From: Jiulongibacter sp966250325
GTDB lineage: Bacteria; Bacteroidota; Bacteroidia; Cytophagales; Spirosomataceae
Direction: 5' to 3'
Length of the DNA stretch: 64,000 nucleotides
Assembly: GCA_966250325.1 (NCBI GenBank)
Contig: CBINGY010000010.1
Span: forward strand, 1 to 64,000
The translations under genes and the position numbers were made by a program. This document shows, one piece after another, positions 34,639 through 42,219 of this stretch. The first letter of the stretch is position 1. Each line of letters starts with the position of its first letter. The notes under the pieces are model-generated. The model was given only the letters and a program-made list of their open reading frames with translations, searched no databases and was not told the origin of the DNA.

Positions 34639-34986
34639 TCATCTCATCAAAATAAATGAATCGTAATGATCGGGAGTGTACCAGGCCCGGTTATCTGAGC
34701 CGGTAACCAGGCGTTCTGGTCCCCGGTTTTTGCCGGGCACTTTTGGATATATATCCCATTCTTTGTAGGCAATTTTCATTCCGCTTTCAGTTTTCACGGG
34801 AAGCCTCTTTTCATAATTTCCGAACTTTCGTCCGCCCACAAATCCTTCTGGAGCACGCTTGTAATTGCGTATGTAATCCAGGGTTTCATAGGCGGCAGCC
34901 GGAATTTCATTTTTCGGATGCTCTGAGTTTAGCTTGCACGCCGCCACCAACAGGCCAAACAAAAGCAGAATGAAGCGAAAGTTCAT
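34639..34986 (-). CDS. Lipoprotein ribonuclease of the barnase/RNase N1-T1 family
   Basis: A 115-residue protein: signal peptide with lipobox LVAAC (Cys17), then a microbial RNase domain. APEGFVGGRKFGNYEKRLP is the family's early strand. The catalytic residues align with barnase Glu73 (AYKEWDIYP), Arg83 and Arg87 (NRGPERLV, spaced by four) and His102 (YTPDHYDSF). Barnase Lys27 is not conserved, as in many relatives. It would be lipid-anchored in the envelope, with the barstar guarding the cytoplasm. Confidence 0.88.
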   Translation of the reverse strand: MNFRFILLLFGLLVAACKLNSEHPKNEIPAAAYETLDYIRNYKRAPEGFVGGRKFGNYEKRLPVKTESGMKIAYKEWDIYPKVPGKNRGPERLVTGSDNRAWYTPDHYDSFILMR

Positions 34987-34995
34987 GACTTAAGG

Positions 34996-35292
34996 CTAAT
35001 TGAGCGAGAATGCCGGCACGTGGAAGGCCCCGGCATGATTAAACATTAGATGAGTTATGGAATAGGTCATGTCATTAATCATCGGAAATTCATTAATGAT
35101 GTCAAGAACTTCGAAATCATTTTCTGCCGCTACAATCATCCAAAGCCTTTCACGGTTTTCTGAGAGAGCATAAGAAATGATTTTACCATCTTCCATGAGC
35201 TCATCTACCACCGTTTTCTGCATTGGAATTTTTGCCATAAACGAAGGAGAATATGGTTCGGCTATCTCGAATTCTACCATATAGCAGGCCAT
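34996..35292 (-). CDS. Small muconolactone-isomerase-like (dimeric alpha/beta barrel) protein
   Basis: A 98-residue protein that reads as a ferredoxin-like alpha/beta barrel: MACYMVEFEIAEPYSPSF, IPMQKTVVDELMEDGKIISY, RERLWMIVAAENDFEVLDII. This resembles the muconolactone isomerase/YciI fold, but no catalytic motif is diagnostic. ATG 35292 is preferred because the 24 codons before it do not fit the fold. It stops 9 bp before the RNase gene, so the three genes probably form one operon; any link to the RNase is unknown. Confidence 0.65.
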   Translation of the reverse strand: MACYMVEFEIAEPYSPSFMAKIPMQKTVVDELMEDGKIISYALSENRERLWMIVAAENDFEVLDIINEFPMINDMTYSITHLMFNHAGAFHVPAFSLN

Positions 35293-35394
35293 AGGCACTT
35301 GGTTTAGTTTTGTTTTGTCTGGGAAAAATGCCGTAGAATACTCCCTGAATGCTTTTTCATACACAATATAAACGATTTTGAAGTAAAATCAGTT

Positions 35395-35402
35395 TACCTT
35401 TG
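35395..35402 (+). promoter_or_regulatory. Promoter -7 box of the TPP-riboswitch transcript
   Basis: TACCTTTG, full TAnnTTTG match. The start site would be near 35408, just before riboswitch helix P1. Confidence 0.6.
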
Positions 35403-35410
35403 CAGAGAAA

Positions 35411-35497
35411 TCTCAAAAAGGGGTGCCTTAATAATTCGGGCTGAGATCATACCCATTGAACCTGATTCGGTTAGTACCGGCGAAGGGAAAATTGAGA
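35411..35497 (+). ncRNA. TPP riboswitch (THI element)
   Basis: Conserved blocks in order: GGGGTGCC, GGCTGAGATCATACCC, GAACCTGATTCGGTTAGTACC, GGCGAAGGGAA. Helix P1 pairs TCTCAA (35411-35416) with TTGAGA (35492-35497). It leads the TonB-dependent receptor gene 114 nt downstream, so TPP should repress that gene. I see no clear terminator hairpin between, which points to control of translation initiation. Confidence 0.96.
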
Positions 35498-35610
35498 AAA
35501 GATGCTGAGTGCACCAGTATCTCTTCTGTGGAAAATCAAAATTAGTGTCAATCAAAACGACAGCGATTTTGCTCCTTAATCTGCTTCGTAATTAAACCTG
35601 TGCGTTTATT

Positions 35611-37869
35611 ATGAATCATTTATTCAAACTCTTAGTTCTTTCAGTCATCCTGCAAGTTCATTCGCTTTACGCCCAGCAGGATACCCTCCAAAGTTCCATT
35701 GACCTCAATGAGGTGGTGGTGAAATCTACCCGGGCCACAAATAAATCGGGGATGGCATTTTCTACCGTCCGTGAAAAGGAAATAGCCAAACAAAACCTGG
35801 GTCAGGACATTCCTTTTCTCTTAAATCAGTTACCCTCAGTTGTCATCACTTCAGACGCCGGGGCAGGTATTGGTTATACCGGAATCAGAATTCGGGGTTC
35901 AGATCCTACCCGAATCAACGTAACCATCAATGGTGTGCCTTATAACGATAGCGAATCTCAGGGAGTTTTCTGGGTCAATATGCCAGACTTTGCTTCTTCG
36001 GTAAGCAGTATTCAGGTACAGCGTGGCGTAGGAACCTCCACAAACGGAGCCGGGGCATTTGGAGGTAGTCTCAATATCAACACCTTGCAATACCACAAAG
36101 AGCCTTTTGCCGAGACCAATGTTTCAGCCGGATCATTTAATACGCTTAAAACCAATGTAGTAGCAAGTACAGGCCTTATGAAAAATGGTTTTGTACTTGA
36201 TACCCGGCTTTCCCGTATTGCTTCCGATGGTTTTGTAGACCGGGCGTTTTCTGACCTGAAGTCCTTTTACGTCTCAGGCGGGTACTATAGTAAAGATAAT
36301 TTTGTTCGATTAAACGTCTTCTCAGGCAAAGAAATTACGTATCAAAGCTGGTATGGAATTCCTGAAAGTCTGGCCAAAGGAGATCGTGTAGGTTTTGATA
36401 AGTTCATAGAAAGAAACGGGTATGACCAAAACTTTGCCAATAGTCTCTGGGCTGCTGGCAGAACCTACAACTGGTATCAGTATGAAAATGAAACGGATAA
36501 TTTCCAGCAAGATCACTATCAATTGGTTTCGTCTTTCAGAATAGGGAGTAAGTGGAGGTTTAATCCAACACTGCATTATACACGAGGCCGTGGTTACTAT
36601 GAACAGTATCGTGAAGGCGAGGCCTACGCCGATTACGGTTTCAATAATGTGCAAGTAGGAGAGAGTGTTCTGGAAGAAACGAACCTCATACGTCAGAAAT
36701 GGCTCGATAACTACTTTTACGGTGGCGTGTGGTCGCTTGATTACGAAGGAAACGGCAAGCTTACCGGCTCTCTGGGTGGTGGCTGGAACCGGTTTGTCAA
36801 TGACCATTTCGGGGAAATAATTTGGGCTCAGTATGCCGGAACTATTGAGAAAGGTGATCGTTGGTACGAAAATACAGGTGAGAAGACAGATTTTAACCTC
36901 TATGGCAAGGCCTATTACCAGCTTAGTTCAAAGCTGAATGCCTATGCCGATTTGCAATACCGCACCGTAGGCATCGCAATAAACGGGATAGTGGACCCCA
37001 GAATGCAGGTAAATACGGCCAATACATTTCATTTCTTTAATCCGAAACTGGGATTAACCTATGATTTGAATGGCTCATCTTCGGTTTATGCCTCGTACGC
37101 TGTGGGTAATAAAGAACCCAGCCGGCAAGATATCGTAGATTACCTCACCGTGAATACTCAGGTATGCGAAACCTGTGTAGACGGTGTAAAACCTGAAAAC
37201 CTGCAGGATTTCGAGGCTGGATTCAAGTATCTCACCCGGTCCACTCAGGTGATTCTGAACGGCTACTTTATGAACTATCGGGATCAGCTCGTTCTCACTG
37301 GTGCCATCAATAATGTAGGAGAGGCTATCCGGATCAATGTTCCTGAAAGCTACCGGGCCGGTGTAGAGATACAGGTAGCTCAGCAACTGGGTTCAAAGCT
37401 TCTACTCAACGGAAATCTTACGCTTAGCAGAAATAAGATAAATAGCTTTACCGAAGTGATACCCAGCTATGATGGCGTAACCCCAGATGAAATAAACAGA
37501 TATACAAATACGGATATCTCTTTCTCTCCCGATGTAATCGCAGGAGGAAGTATTCAGTTTACGCCGGTAAACAATCTGGAACTGGCTCTATTGCCCAAAT
37601 ACGTGGGAAAACAAAATCTGGATAACACCTCCTCTGCCGACCGGGCCATTGACGCTTTCTTTGTGAATGATTTCAGGATAAACTACACGATGAATACAGC
37701 CTGGGCAAAGGAAATAGGTCTTAGCCTACTGGTCAATAATCTGTTCAATGCAGAGTACGAATCAAACGGATATACCTATAGCTACCTTTATGGAGGTAAG
37801 GTTACCGAGAACTTTCTGTTTCCTCAGGCCGGAACCAATTTTCTGGCCGCTGTGAGGCTTCGTTTTTGA
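35611..37869 (+). CDS. TonB-dependent outer-membrane receptor, probably for thiamine or its phosphates
   Basis: A 752-residue receptor: signal peptide (LLVLSVILQVHSLYAQ), short linker, plug domain (EVVVKSTRATNKSGMAFS, then IRIRGSDPTRINVTINGVPY) and a 22-strand barrel ending in the C-terminal aromatic FLAAVRLRF. There is no carboxypeptidase-like N-terminal domain and no SusD partner, so it is a small-molecule receptor. The TPP riboswitch in front gives the substrate prediction. A Cys pair (VCETCVDG) sits in one extracellular loop. Confidence 0.93.
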   Translation: MNHLFKLLVLSVILQVHSLYAQQDTLQSSIDLNEVVVKSTRATNKSGMAFSTVREKEIAKQNLGQDIPFLLNQLPSVVITSDAGAGIGYTGIRIRGSDPTRINVTINGVPYNDSESQGVFWVNMPDFASSVSSIQVQRGVGTSTNGAGAFGGSLNINTLQYHKEPFAETNVSAGSFNTLKTNVVASTGLMKNGFVLDTRLSRIASDGFVDRAFSDLKSFYVSGGYYSKDNFVRLNVFSGKEITYQSWYGIPESLAKGDRVGFDKFIERNGYDQNFANSLWAAGRTYNWYQYENETDNFQQDHYQLVSSFRIGSKWRFNPTLHYTRGRGYYEQYREGEAYADYGFNNVQVGESVLEETNLIRQKWLDNYFYGGVWSLDYEGNGKLTGSLGGGWNRFVNDHFGEIIWAQYAGTIEKGDRWYENTGEKTDFNLYGKAYYQLSSKLNAYADLQYRTVGIAINGIVDPRMQVNTANTFHFFNPKLGLTYDLNGSSSVYASYAVGNKEPSRQDIVDYLTVNTQVCETCVDGVKPENLQDFEAGFKYLTRSTQVILNGYFMNYRDQLVLTGAINNVGEAIRINVPESYRAGVEIQVAQQLGSKLLLNGNLTLSRNKINSFTEVIPSYDGVTPDEINRYTNTDISFSPDVIAGGSIQFTPVNNLELALLPKYVGKQNLDNTSSADRAIDAFFVNDFRINYTMNTAWAKEIGLSLLVNNLFNAEYESNGYTYSYLYGGKVTENFLFPQAGTNFLAAVRLRF

Positions 37870-37872
37870 TAG

Positions 37873-37918
37873 ATGTGCGGCGGGATGGGTCTATTTGACC
37901 TAAATCGCCGCACATTTT
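37873..37918 (+). terminator. Terminator between TonB receptor and APC permease
   Basis: Arms ATGTGCGGCG (37873-37882) and CGCCGCACAT (37906-37915) perfect over 10 bp, an inner stem GGTC/GACC (37888-37891/37897-37900), then TTTT. Confidence 0.85.
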
Positions 37919-37977
37919 CAATTCCATCGCTTTTAAAACCGCGATTTCATTTGTTATTTGCTCAAAACTGGGCAAAA

Positions 37978-39327
37978 ATGAACGAGCCGAATTCATCGTC
38001 TTCCAATCAATTACTTAAACTTCTGGGCGTTGGCTTCGGTATTGCGGTTACAGTTGGCGGCACCATCGGTACCGGAATTCTGAGAAAACCGGGTCCCATA
38101 GCCGCTCAGCTGGGTGATGTTAGCCTCATCATGGGGGTGTGGATTGCCGTAAGTATCTATGCGGTTTTGGGCTCACTTTGTGCGGTGGAGCTTGGGGTTT
38201 CTATACCCAAAGCCGGGGCATGGTATGTGTATGCCCGGCGTGCTTTCGGGCGTTACGTTGGGTTTTTTACCGGTATAACCAGCTGGCTGGGCACAGTTAC
38301 CTCGCTGGGTTTTGGAGCCTATACCATCAGCGAATATCTTGGACTCCTTTTTCCTGAGGTTAATAACTGGCTTATCGTAACGTCTATTCTCATTTTGATG
38401 ATTCTTACCGGTTTGCATTTAATAGGTACAGCGGTGGGCGGACGCTCTCAGGAGCTGGTTTCTTTTATCAAAGCCGTAGCACTCCTGGCCTTTGTGGTTT
38501 TTTGTTTTGTCAAAGGTGAGGCGTCGTGGAATAATCCTGCCCAGCTAGAACAGGTGGCAAAATCGGGTCTCTTTGTAGCGATTCTCGGAGCTTTGCAAGC
38601 TGTTTTCTACACCTTTGACGGCTGGCATACAGCCGCCTATTTTGCAGAAGAAAATACCGATAGTACGCGAAACCTGCCCAAAGCGATGATCAGCGGTGTA
38701 TTACTCATCATTTTCATTTATCTGCTGGTGAATCTGGCCATTTTTTATGTTCTGCCTTTGGAAGAACTTGCTCAAAGTAAACTCGCTGCCGCCGATGCAG
38801 TCACCAAACTAGCCGGAGAAAGTGCCGGCAAATGGGTGACTCTCTTTCTTTTGATTTCCATTCTGGGCCTTATGAACGCCCAGGTGATGTTTGCTCCGCG
38901 GGTACTGTTTTCCATGAGTCGTGACGGCCTTTTCTTCAAACAAATCACACGGGTAAACAAAGGCGGCTCTCCTTCCAATGCCTTACTGGTCACTTGTTTT
39001 TTGTCTGTAGTGCTGGTTATTTCCGGTAAAGAAACTTCCGGGCGGCTGTCAGACATCGCTACTTTCTTCTTTGTGATGTCCTATACGATGGGATTTGCCT
39101 CACTTTTGAAGTTGAGAAAATCTGAGCCAAATCTTCCCCGGCCTTTCAAAGTGCCACTTTATCCTTTTTTGCCCGTTTTTATGTTGATCTGTTCGATGGC
39201 ATTTCTGGTAGGGACCATTCTAAGCGACTGGCAGAATAGTATGTATGCTGTCATTTTTCTTTGTCTTACCTATCCGCTTTATTTGCTGCTAAAAGCAAAA
39301 GACCCTGCCACTGATGTCGTTGAATAA
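37978..39327 (+). CDS. APC-superfamily amino acid permease
   Basis: A 449-residue, 12-helix transporter. GIAVTVGGTIGTGILRKPG near the N-terminus is the unwound TM1 substrate-binding motif; IPKAGAWYVYARRAFG and FYTFDGWHTAAYFAEE are typical of the LAT/AdiC branch. ATG 37978 is preferred; 35 codons before it have no APC similarity and would begin inside the terminator. It is 108 bp behind the TonB receptor but beyond a strong terminator, so the TPP riboswitch need not control it. Substrate unknown. Confidence 0.9.
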   Translation: MNEPNSSSSNQLLKLLGVGFGIAVTVGGTIGTGILRKPGPIAAQLGDVSLIMGVWIAVSIYAVLGSLCAVELGVSIPKAGAWYVYARRAFGRYVGFFTGITSWLGTVTSLGFGAYTISEYLGLLFPEVNNWLIVTSILILMILTGLHLIGTAVGGRSQELVSFIKAVALLAFVVFCFVKGEASWNNPAQLEQVAKSGLFVAILGALQAVFYTFDGWHTAAYFAEENTDSTRNLPKAMISGVLLIIFIYLLVNLAIFYVLPLEELAQSKLAAADAVTKLAGESAGKWVTLFLLISILGLMNAQVMFAPRVLFSMSRDGLFFKQITRVNKGGSPSNALLVTCFLSVVLVISGKETSGRLSDIATFFFVMSYTMGFASLLKLRKSEPNLPRPFKVPLYPFLPVFMLICSMAFLVGTILSDWQNSMYAVIFLCLTYPLYLLLKAKDPATDVVE

Positions 39328-40279
39328 ATACCTGGAAGTACTGGAAAATGAAATTGCCACACTGAAGTATGGCGAAAATCCGGTGGAGCTGTATGAACCC
39401 ATTAGTTATTTGATGGCTCTGGGTGGAAAAAGATTGAGGCCCGCATTGGTGCTTATGGCGTATCATCTTTTCAAAGACAACTGGGAAAAGGCCCTTAAAC
39501 CGGCTCTGGCCGTGGAGGTTTTTCACAATTTCACGCTCATGCATGATGATATAATGGACGAAGCCCCGCTGCGTAGAGGGAAACCCACCGTACATGAAAA
39601 ATGGAATCGGGATGTAGCTATACTTTCAGGTGATGTGATGCTGGTGGCAGCCTATGAATTGATGTCGGAGGTGCCCGGGCATCAACTCAGAACTATACTG
39701 AAACGCTTTAACCGCACTGCTGCAGAAGTATGCGAAGGGCAGCAGTTGGATATGAATTTTGCTGGTCAGGATACCGTTTCTGAAGCCGAGTATATTGAGA
39801 TGATAAAGCTCAAAACATCTGTCTTACTTGGCTTTGCTTTAGAACTGGGTGCCCTGGCGGCAGATCAATCCAAAGAAACGGCTTCACAACTCTATGAAAT
39901 TGGTGTGAATCTGGGCATTGGCTTCCAGCTCAAAGATGATATTTTGGATGTGTATGGCGACCCGGAAAAATTTGGGAAGCAGGTAGGAGGCGATATCATT
40001 GAAAACAAAAAAACCTGGCTCATGCTCAAAGCCCTGGAAAAAAGCCAGCCCGGCAGTGAGCTGCATCAATGGATACAAAAACCCGAATTTGACCCTGCAG
40101 AAAAAGTAACCGCCGTACGAAACATCTTCACCAGCCTCGGCATCAAAGAGCAAGCCGAAGCCGCCATGACGGCTTACTTCAATATAGGGTTTGAGGGCAT
40201 AGAAAAGCTGGAAGTCACAGAAGAGCGTAAAGCTATTTTACGTGATTTTGGGAGGTGGTTATATGAAAGGGATAGGTGA
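39314..40279 (+). CDS. Polyprenyl diphosphate synthase (FPP/GGPP synthase type)
   Basis: A 321-residue trans-prenyltransferase that elongates allylic diphosphates with IPP. The first Asp-rich motif is TLMHDDIMDEAPLRRGKPT and the second FQLKDDILDVYGD; GGKRLRPALVLMAYH precedes them. The residues before the first motif (EVFHNFTLMHDD) are the chain-length region. Its start overlaps the APC permease by 14 bp, indicating one transcript. Confidence 0.94.
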   Translation: MSLNKYLEVLENEIATLKYGENPVELYEPISYLMALGGKRLRPALVLMAYHLFKDNWEKALKPALAVEVFHNFTLMHDDIMDEAPLRRGKPTVHEKWNRDVAILSGDVMLVAAYELMSEVPGHQLRTILKRFNRTAAEVCEGQQLDMNFAGQDTVSEAEYIEMIKLKTSVLLGFALELGALAADQSKETASQLYEIGVNLGIGFQLKDDILDVYGDPEKFGKQVGGDIIENKKTWLMLKALEKSQPGSELHQWIQKPEFDPAEKVTAVRNIFTSLGIKEQAEAAMTAYFNIGFEGIEKLEVTEERKAILRDFGRWLYERDR

Positions 40280-40293
40280 TTAGTTTTCTGGTG

Positions 40294-40730
40294 ACTCATC
40301 GGACGACTAACTTCGTCCGCAAACGAGTCGTCCGATGAGTATACGGAATCCGAAAACCTGCCAGGTTTCGTTCAAAGGATTATTTTTCTGTTTCTGTAGA
40401 TTTTGGAAAATAAGCAGGAAAAAATGACATCACGATGTAATAATTTCATGCTTAATGACTCATCGGACGACTAGCTTCGTCCGCAAACGAGTTGTCCGAT
40501 GAGTAAACGAACAATTCCCCAACTCCAATTCCCTCATATGCCCAAAAGTCTCTGCTAAACCACAGACCCGCCAGGTTTCACTCAATTTAAAGTACTAACT
40601 TAAATCTTTGCGATTTCTCCAAACAAACAGGAAAAATGGACATGCCAATGTCAATTTTTCATGCTTAATACTAAATACCTCTTACTCATCAGACGACAAA
40701 CCTCGTCGGTAAAGAAGTGGTCCGATGAGT
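40294..40730. repeat. Array of three palindromic repeat units (47 bp each) in a 646-bp gap
   Basis: Units at 40294-40340, 40458-40504 and 40684-40730. The first two have arms ACTCATCGGACGACT and AGTCGTCCGATGAGT (one base differs in unit two) around a nearly constant 17-nt loop ending TCGTCCGCAAACG; the third is diverged. Between units are recurring blocks: CCAGGTTTC, CAGGAAAAA, a small hairpin around GACAT/ATGTC or ACAT/ATGT, and TTTCATGCTTAAT. No reading frame in the 646 bp is convincing. Confidence 0.85.
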
Positions 40731-40898
40731 AAAAACCCTTGATAGGCTTCCGAATACTAATTGCTCTATCTGGTATAGGATTGTCATTACTCCACTTCAC
40801 GGCTTTTTTTCAGCAAATTCAAACTTTAGTGTGTGTAATTTCAAAATATAACAATGTGCAAATTCAAAATTATAGGCGTATATTTTAAAAATTAACGT

Positions 40899-40906
40899 TA
40901 CCTTTG
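40899..40906 (+). promoter_or_regulatory. Promoter -7 box of the DUF4143 ATPase gene
   Basis: TACCTTTG, perfect TAnnTTTG, 20 bp before the start codon; -33 box not clear. Confidence 0.5.
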
Positions 40907-40925
40907 AATTAGTTAATATTTAGAA

Positions 40926-42107
40926 ATGAATATTTTAAGGAGTATAAAGGTTGAGATGGATGTCTTTAAAGATAAGTACCCCATTTTGGCACTTACTGGT
41001 CCCAGACAATCTGGTAAAACTACTTTTCTAAAATCTCAGTTTTCAGATTATCACTATGTAAATCTGGAGAATATTGATAATCGGAGGTTTGCAAGTGAGG
41101 ACCCCAAAGGGTTTCTCAAACTTTATGATAAATACGTGGTTTTTGACGAAGTGCAGCGTGTTCCTCAGCTATTTTCATATTTACAAACCAAAGTAGATGA
41201 AGACCGCATCATGGGTCAGTATATTATATCTGGCTCTCAAAATTTTCGTTTGATGCAGAGTATTACACAAAGTTTGGCCGGCAGAGTTGCTCTTTTTAAA
41301 CTCCTGCCCTTTGATATTCATGAGATGAAGAAGGCTGGCTGGCTAAGTGACGATTATGCTGTAAATCTTCATAAGGGATTTTATCCTGCACTTTATGATA
41401 GGGAAATTCCTAGCAAAGCTTTTTACTCCAATTATATCCAAACTTATGTGGAGCGAGATCTTTCTGAATTAATTCAAGTGAGGGACCTTCGACAATTCAG
41501 GAATTTTATTTCCCTCTGTGCTGCCAGAGCGGGACAATTACTAAATCTTAATTCTTTAGCTAACGAATGTGGAATTACACAGCCAACCGCAAAAGCCTGG
41601 CTATCGGTTTTAGAAACCAGCTATATTGTTTACCTCCTACAGCCCTATCACGCAAATTTCAACAAACGCATTACGAAAAGTCCCAAATTATATTTTTATG
41701 ATACAGGTTTACTGTCCTTTCTATTGAAGATAAATGAAGCTGACGAAATAAAAACGAGTCCTTTAAAAGGAAGCATGTTTGAAAACTTTGTCATTAACGA
41801 GTTCCTGAAGCAGAATTTCCATAGTAACCTTCTGAGAGATTTTTGGTTTTGGCGTGATGCCGTTGGTCATGAAGTAGATTTGATTTGGCAAGATTCCAGA
41901 CTGCTTAATCTGGTAGAAATAAAGTCTTCTGAAACTATCGTTCCAGAAATGTTCAACGGTTTAGAATATTTTCAGAAACTAAAGCCCGAATTAATTGCAA
42001 GCAAAACCCTGATACATTCAGGTCTTTTTGACCAAAAACGTACAGCGGGAGATGTTAAGAGCTGGAAAACTTTTCAGACCTCAGCGAGAATTTCGGAAAT
42101 GCAATAA
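40926..42107 (+). CDS. AAA ATPase with C-terminal DUF4143 domain
   Basis: A 393-residue protein. The N-terminal AAA domain has Walker A LTGPRQSGKTTFLKSQF (about residue 25), Walker B KYVVFDEVQRVP and sensor ISGSQNFRL. The C-terminal DUF4143 region has LNSLANECGITQPTAKAWLS (winged-helix-like), KLYFYDTGLLSFLL and FENFVINEFLKQ, ending in a nuclease-like core (FWRDAVGHEVDLIWQ, LVEIKSSE) of the PD-(D/E)xK pattern D-x-ExK. This common family is of unknown function and often patchily distributed. It is bordered by palindromic repeats on both sides. Confidence 0.9.
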   Translation: MNILRSIKVEMDVFKDKYPILALTGPRQSGKTTFLKSQFSDYHYVNLENIDNRRFASEDPKGFLKLYDKYVVFDEVQRVPQLFSYLQTKVDEDRIMGQYIISGSQNFRLMQSITQSLAGRVALFKLLPFDIHEMKKAGWLSDDYAVNLHKGFYPALYDREIPSKAFYSNYIQTYVERDLSELIQVRDLRQFRNFISLCAARAGQLLNLNSLANECGITQPTAKAWLSVLETSYIVYLLQPYHANFNKRITKSPKLYFYDTGLLSFLLKINEADEIKTSPLKGSMFENFVINEFLKQNFHSNLLRDFWFWRDAVGHEVDLIWQDSRLLNLVEIKSSETIVPEMFNGLEYFQKLKPELIASKTLIHSGLFDQKRTAGDVKSWKTFQTSARISEMQ

Positions 42108-42111
42108 ATGA

Positions 42112-42157
42112 TTCATCGGATGACCCTTTTGTCGATTCAGCCAAGTCATCCGATAAG
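42112..42157. repeat. Diverged fourth copy of the palindromic repeat
   Basis: TTCATCGGATGAC (42112-42124) and GTCATCCGATAAG (42145-42157) resemble the arms of the array at 40294-40730. It lies 4 bp past the DUF4143 stop. Confidence 0.65.
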
Positions 42158-42161
42158 CAAC

Positions 42162-42190
42162 AAAAAAACCACCCGGGTCTCTCCGGGTGG
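42162..42190 (-). terminator. Intrinsic terminator of the ABC-F gene
   Basis: CCACCCGG (42169-42176) and CCGGGTGG (42183-42190), followed on the minus strand by seven T (42162-42168 complement). Confidence 0.9.
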
Positions 42191-42219
42191 CTTCTACAGC
42201 TAGTTTGTCTTAAACTTTT

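Noticed and set aside
40294..42157. Possible CRISPR array
   Set aside because: Only three or four units, unequal intervals of 164 and 226 bp, units fully palindromic, intervals share sequence with each other and no cas gene is near.
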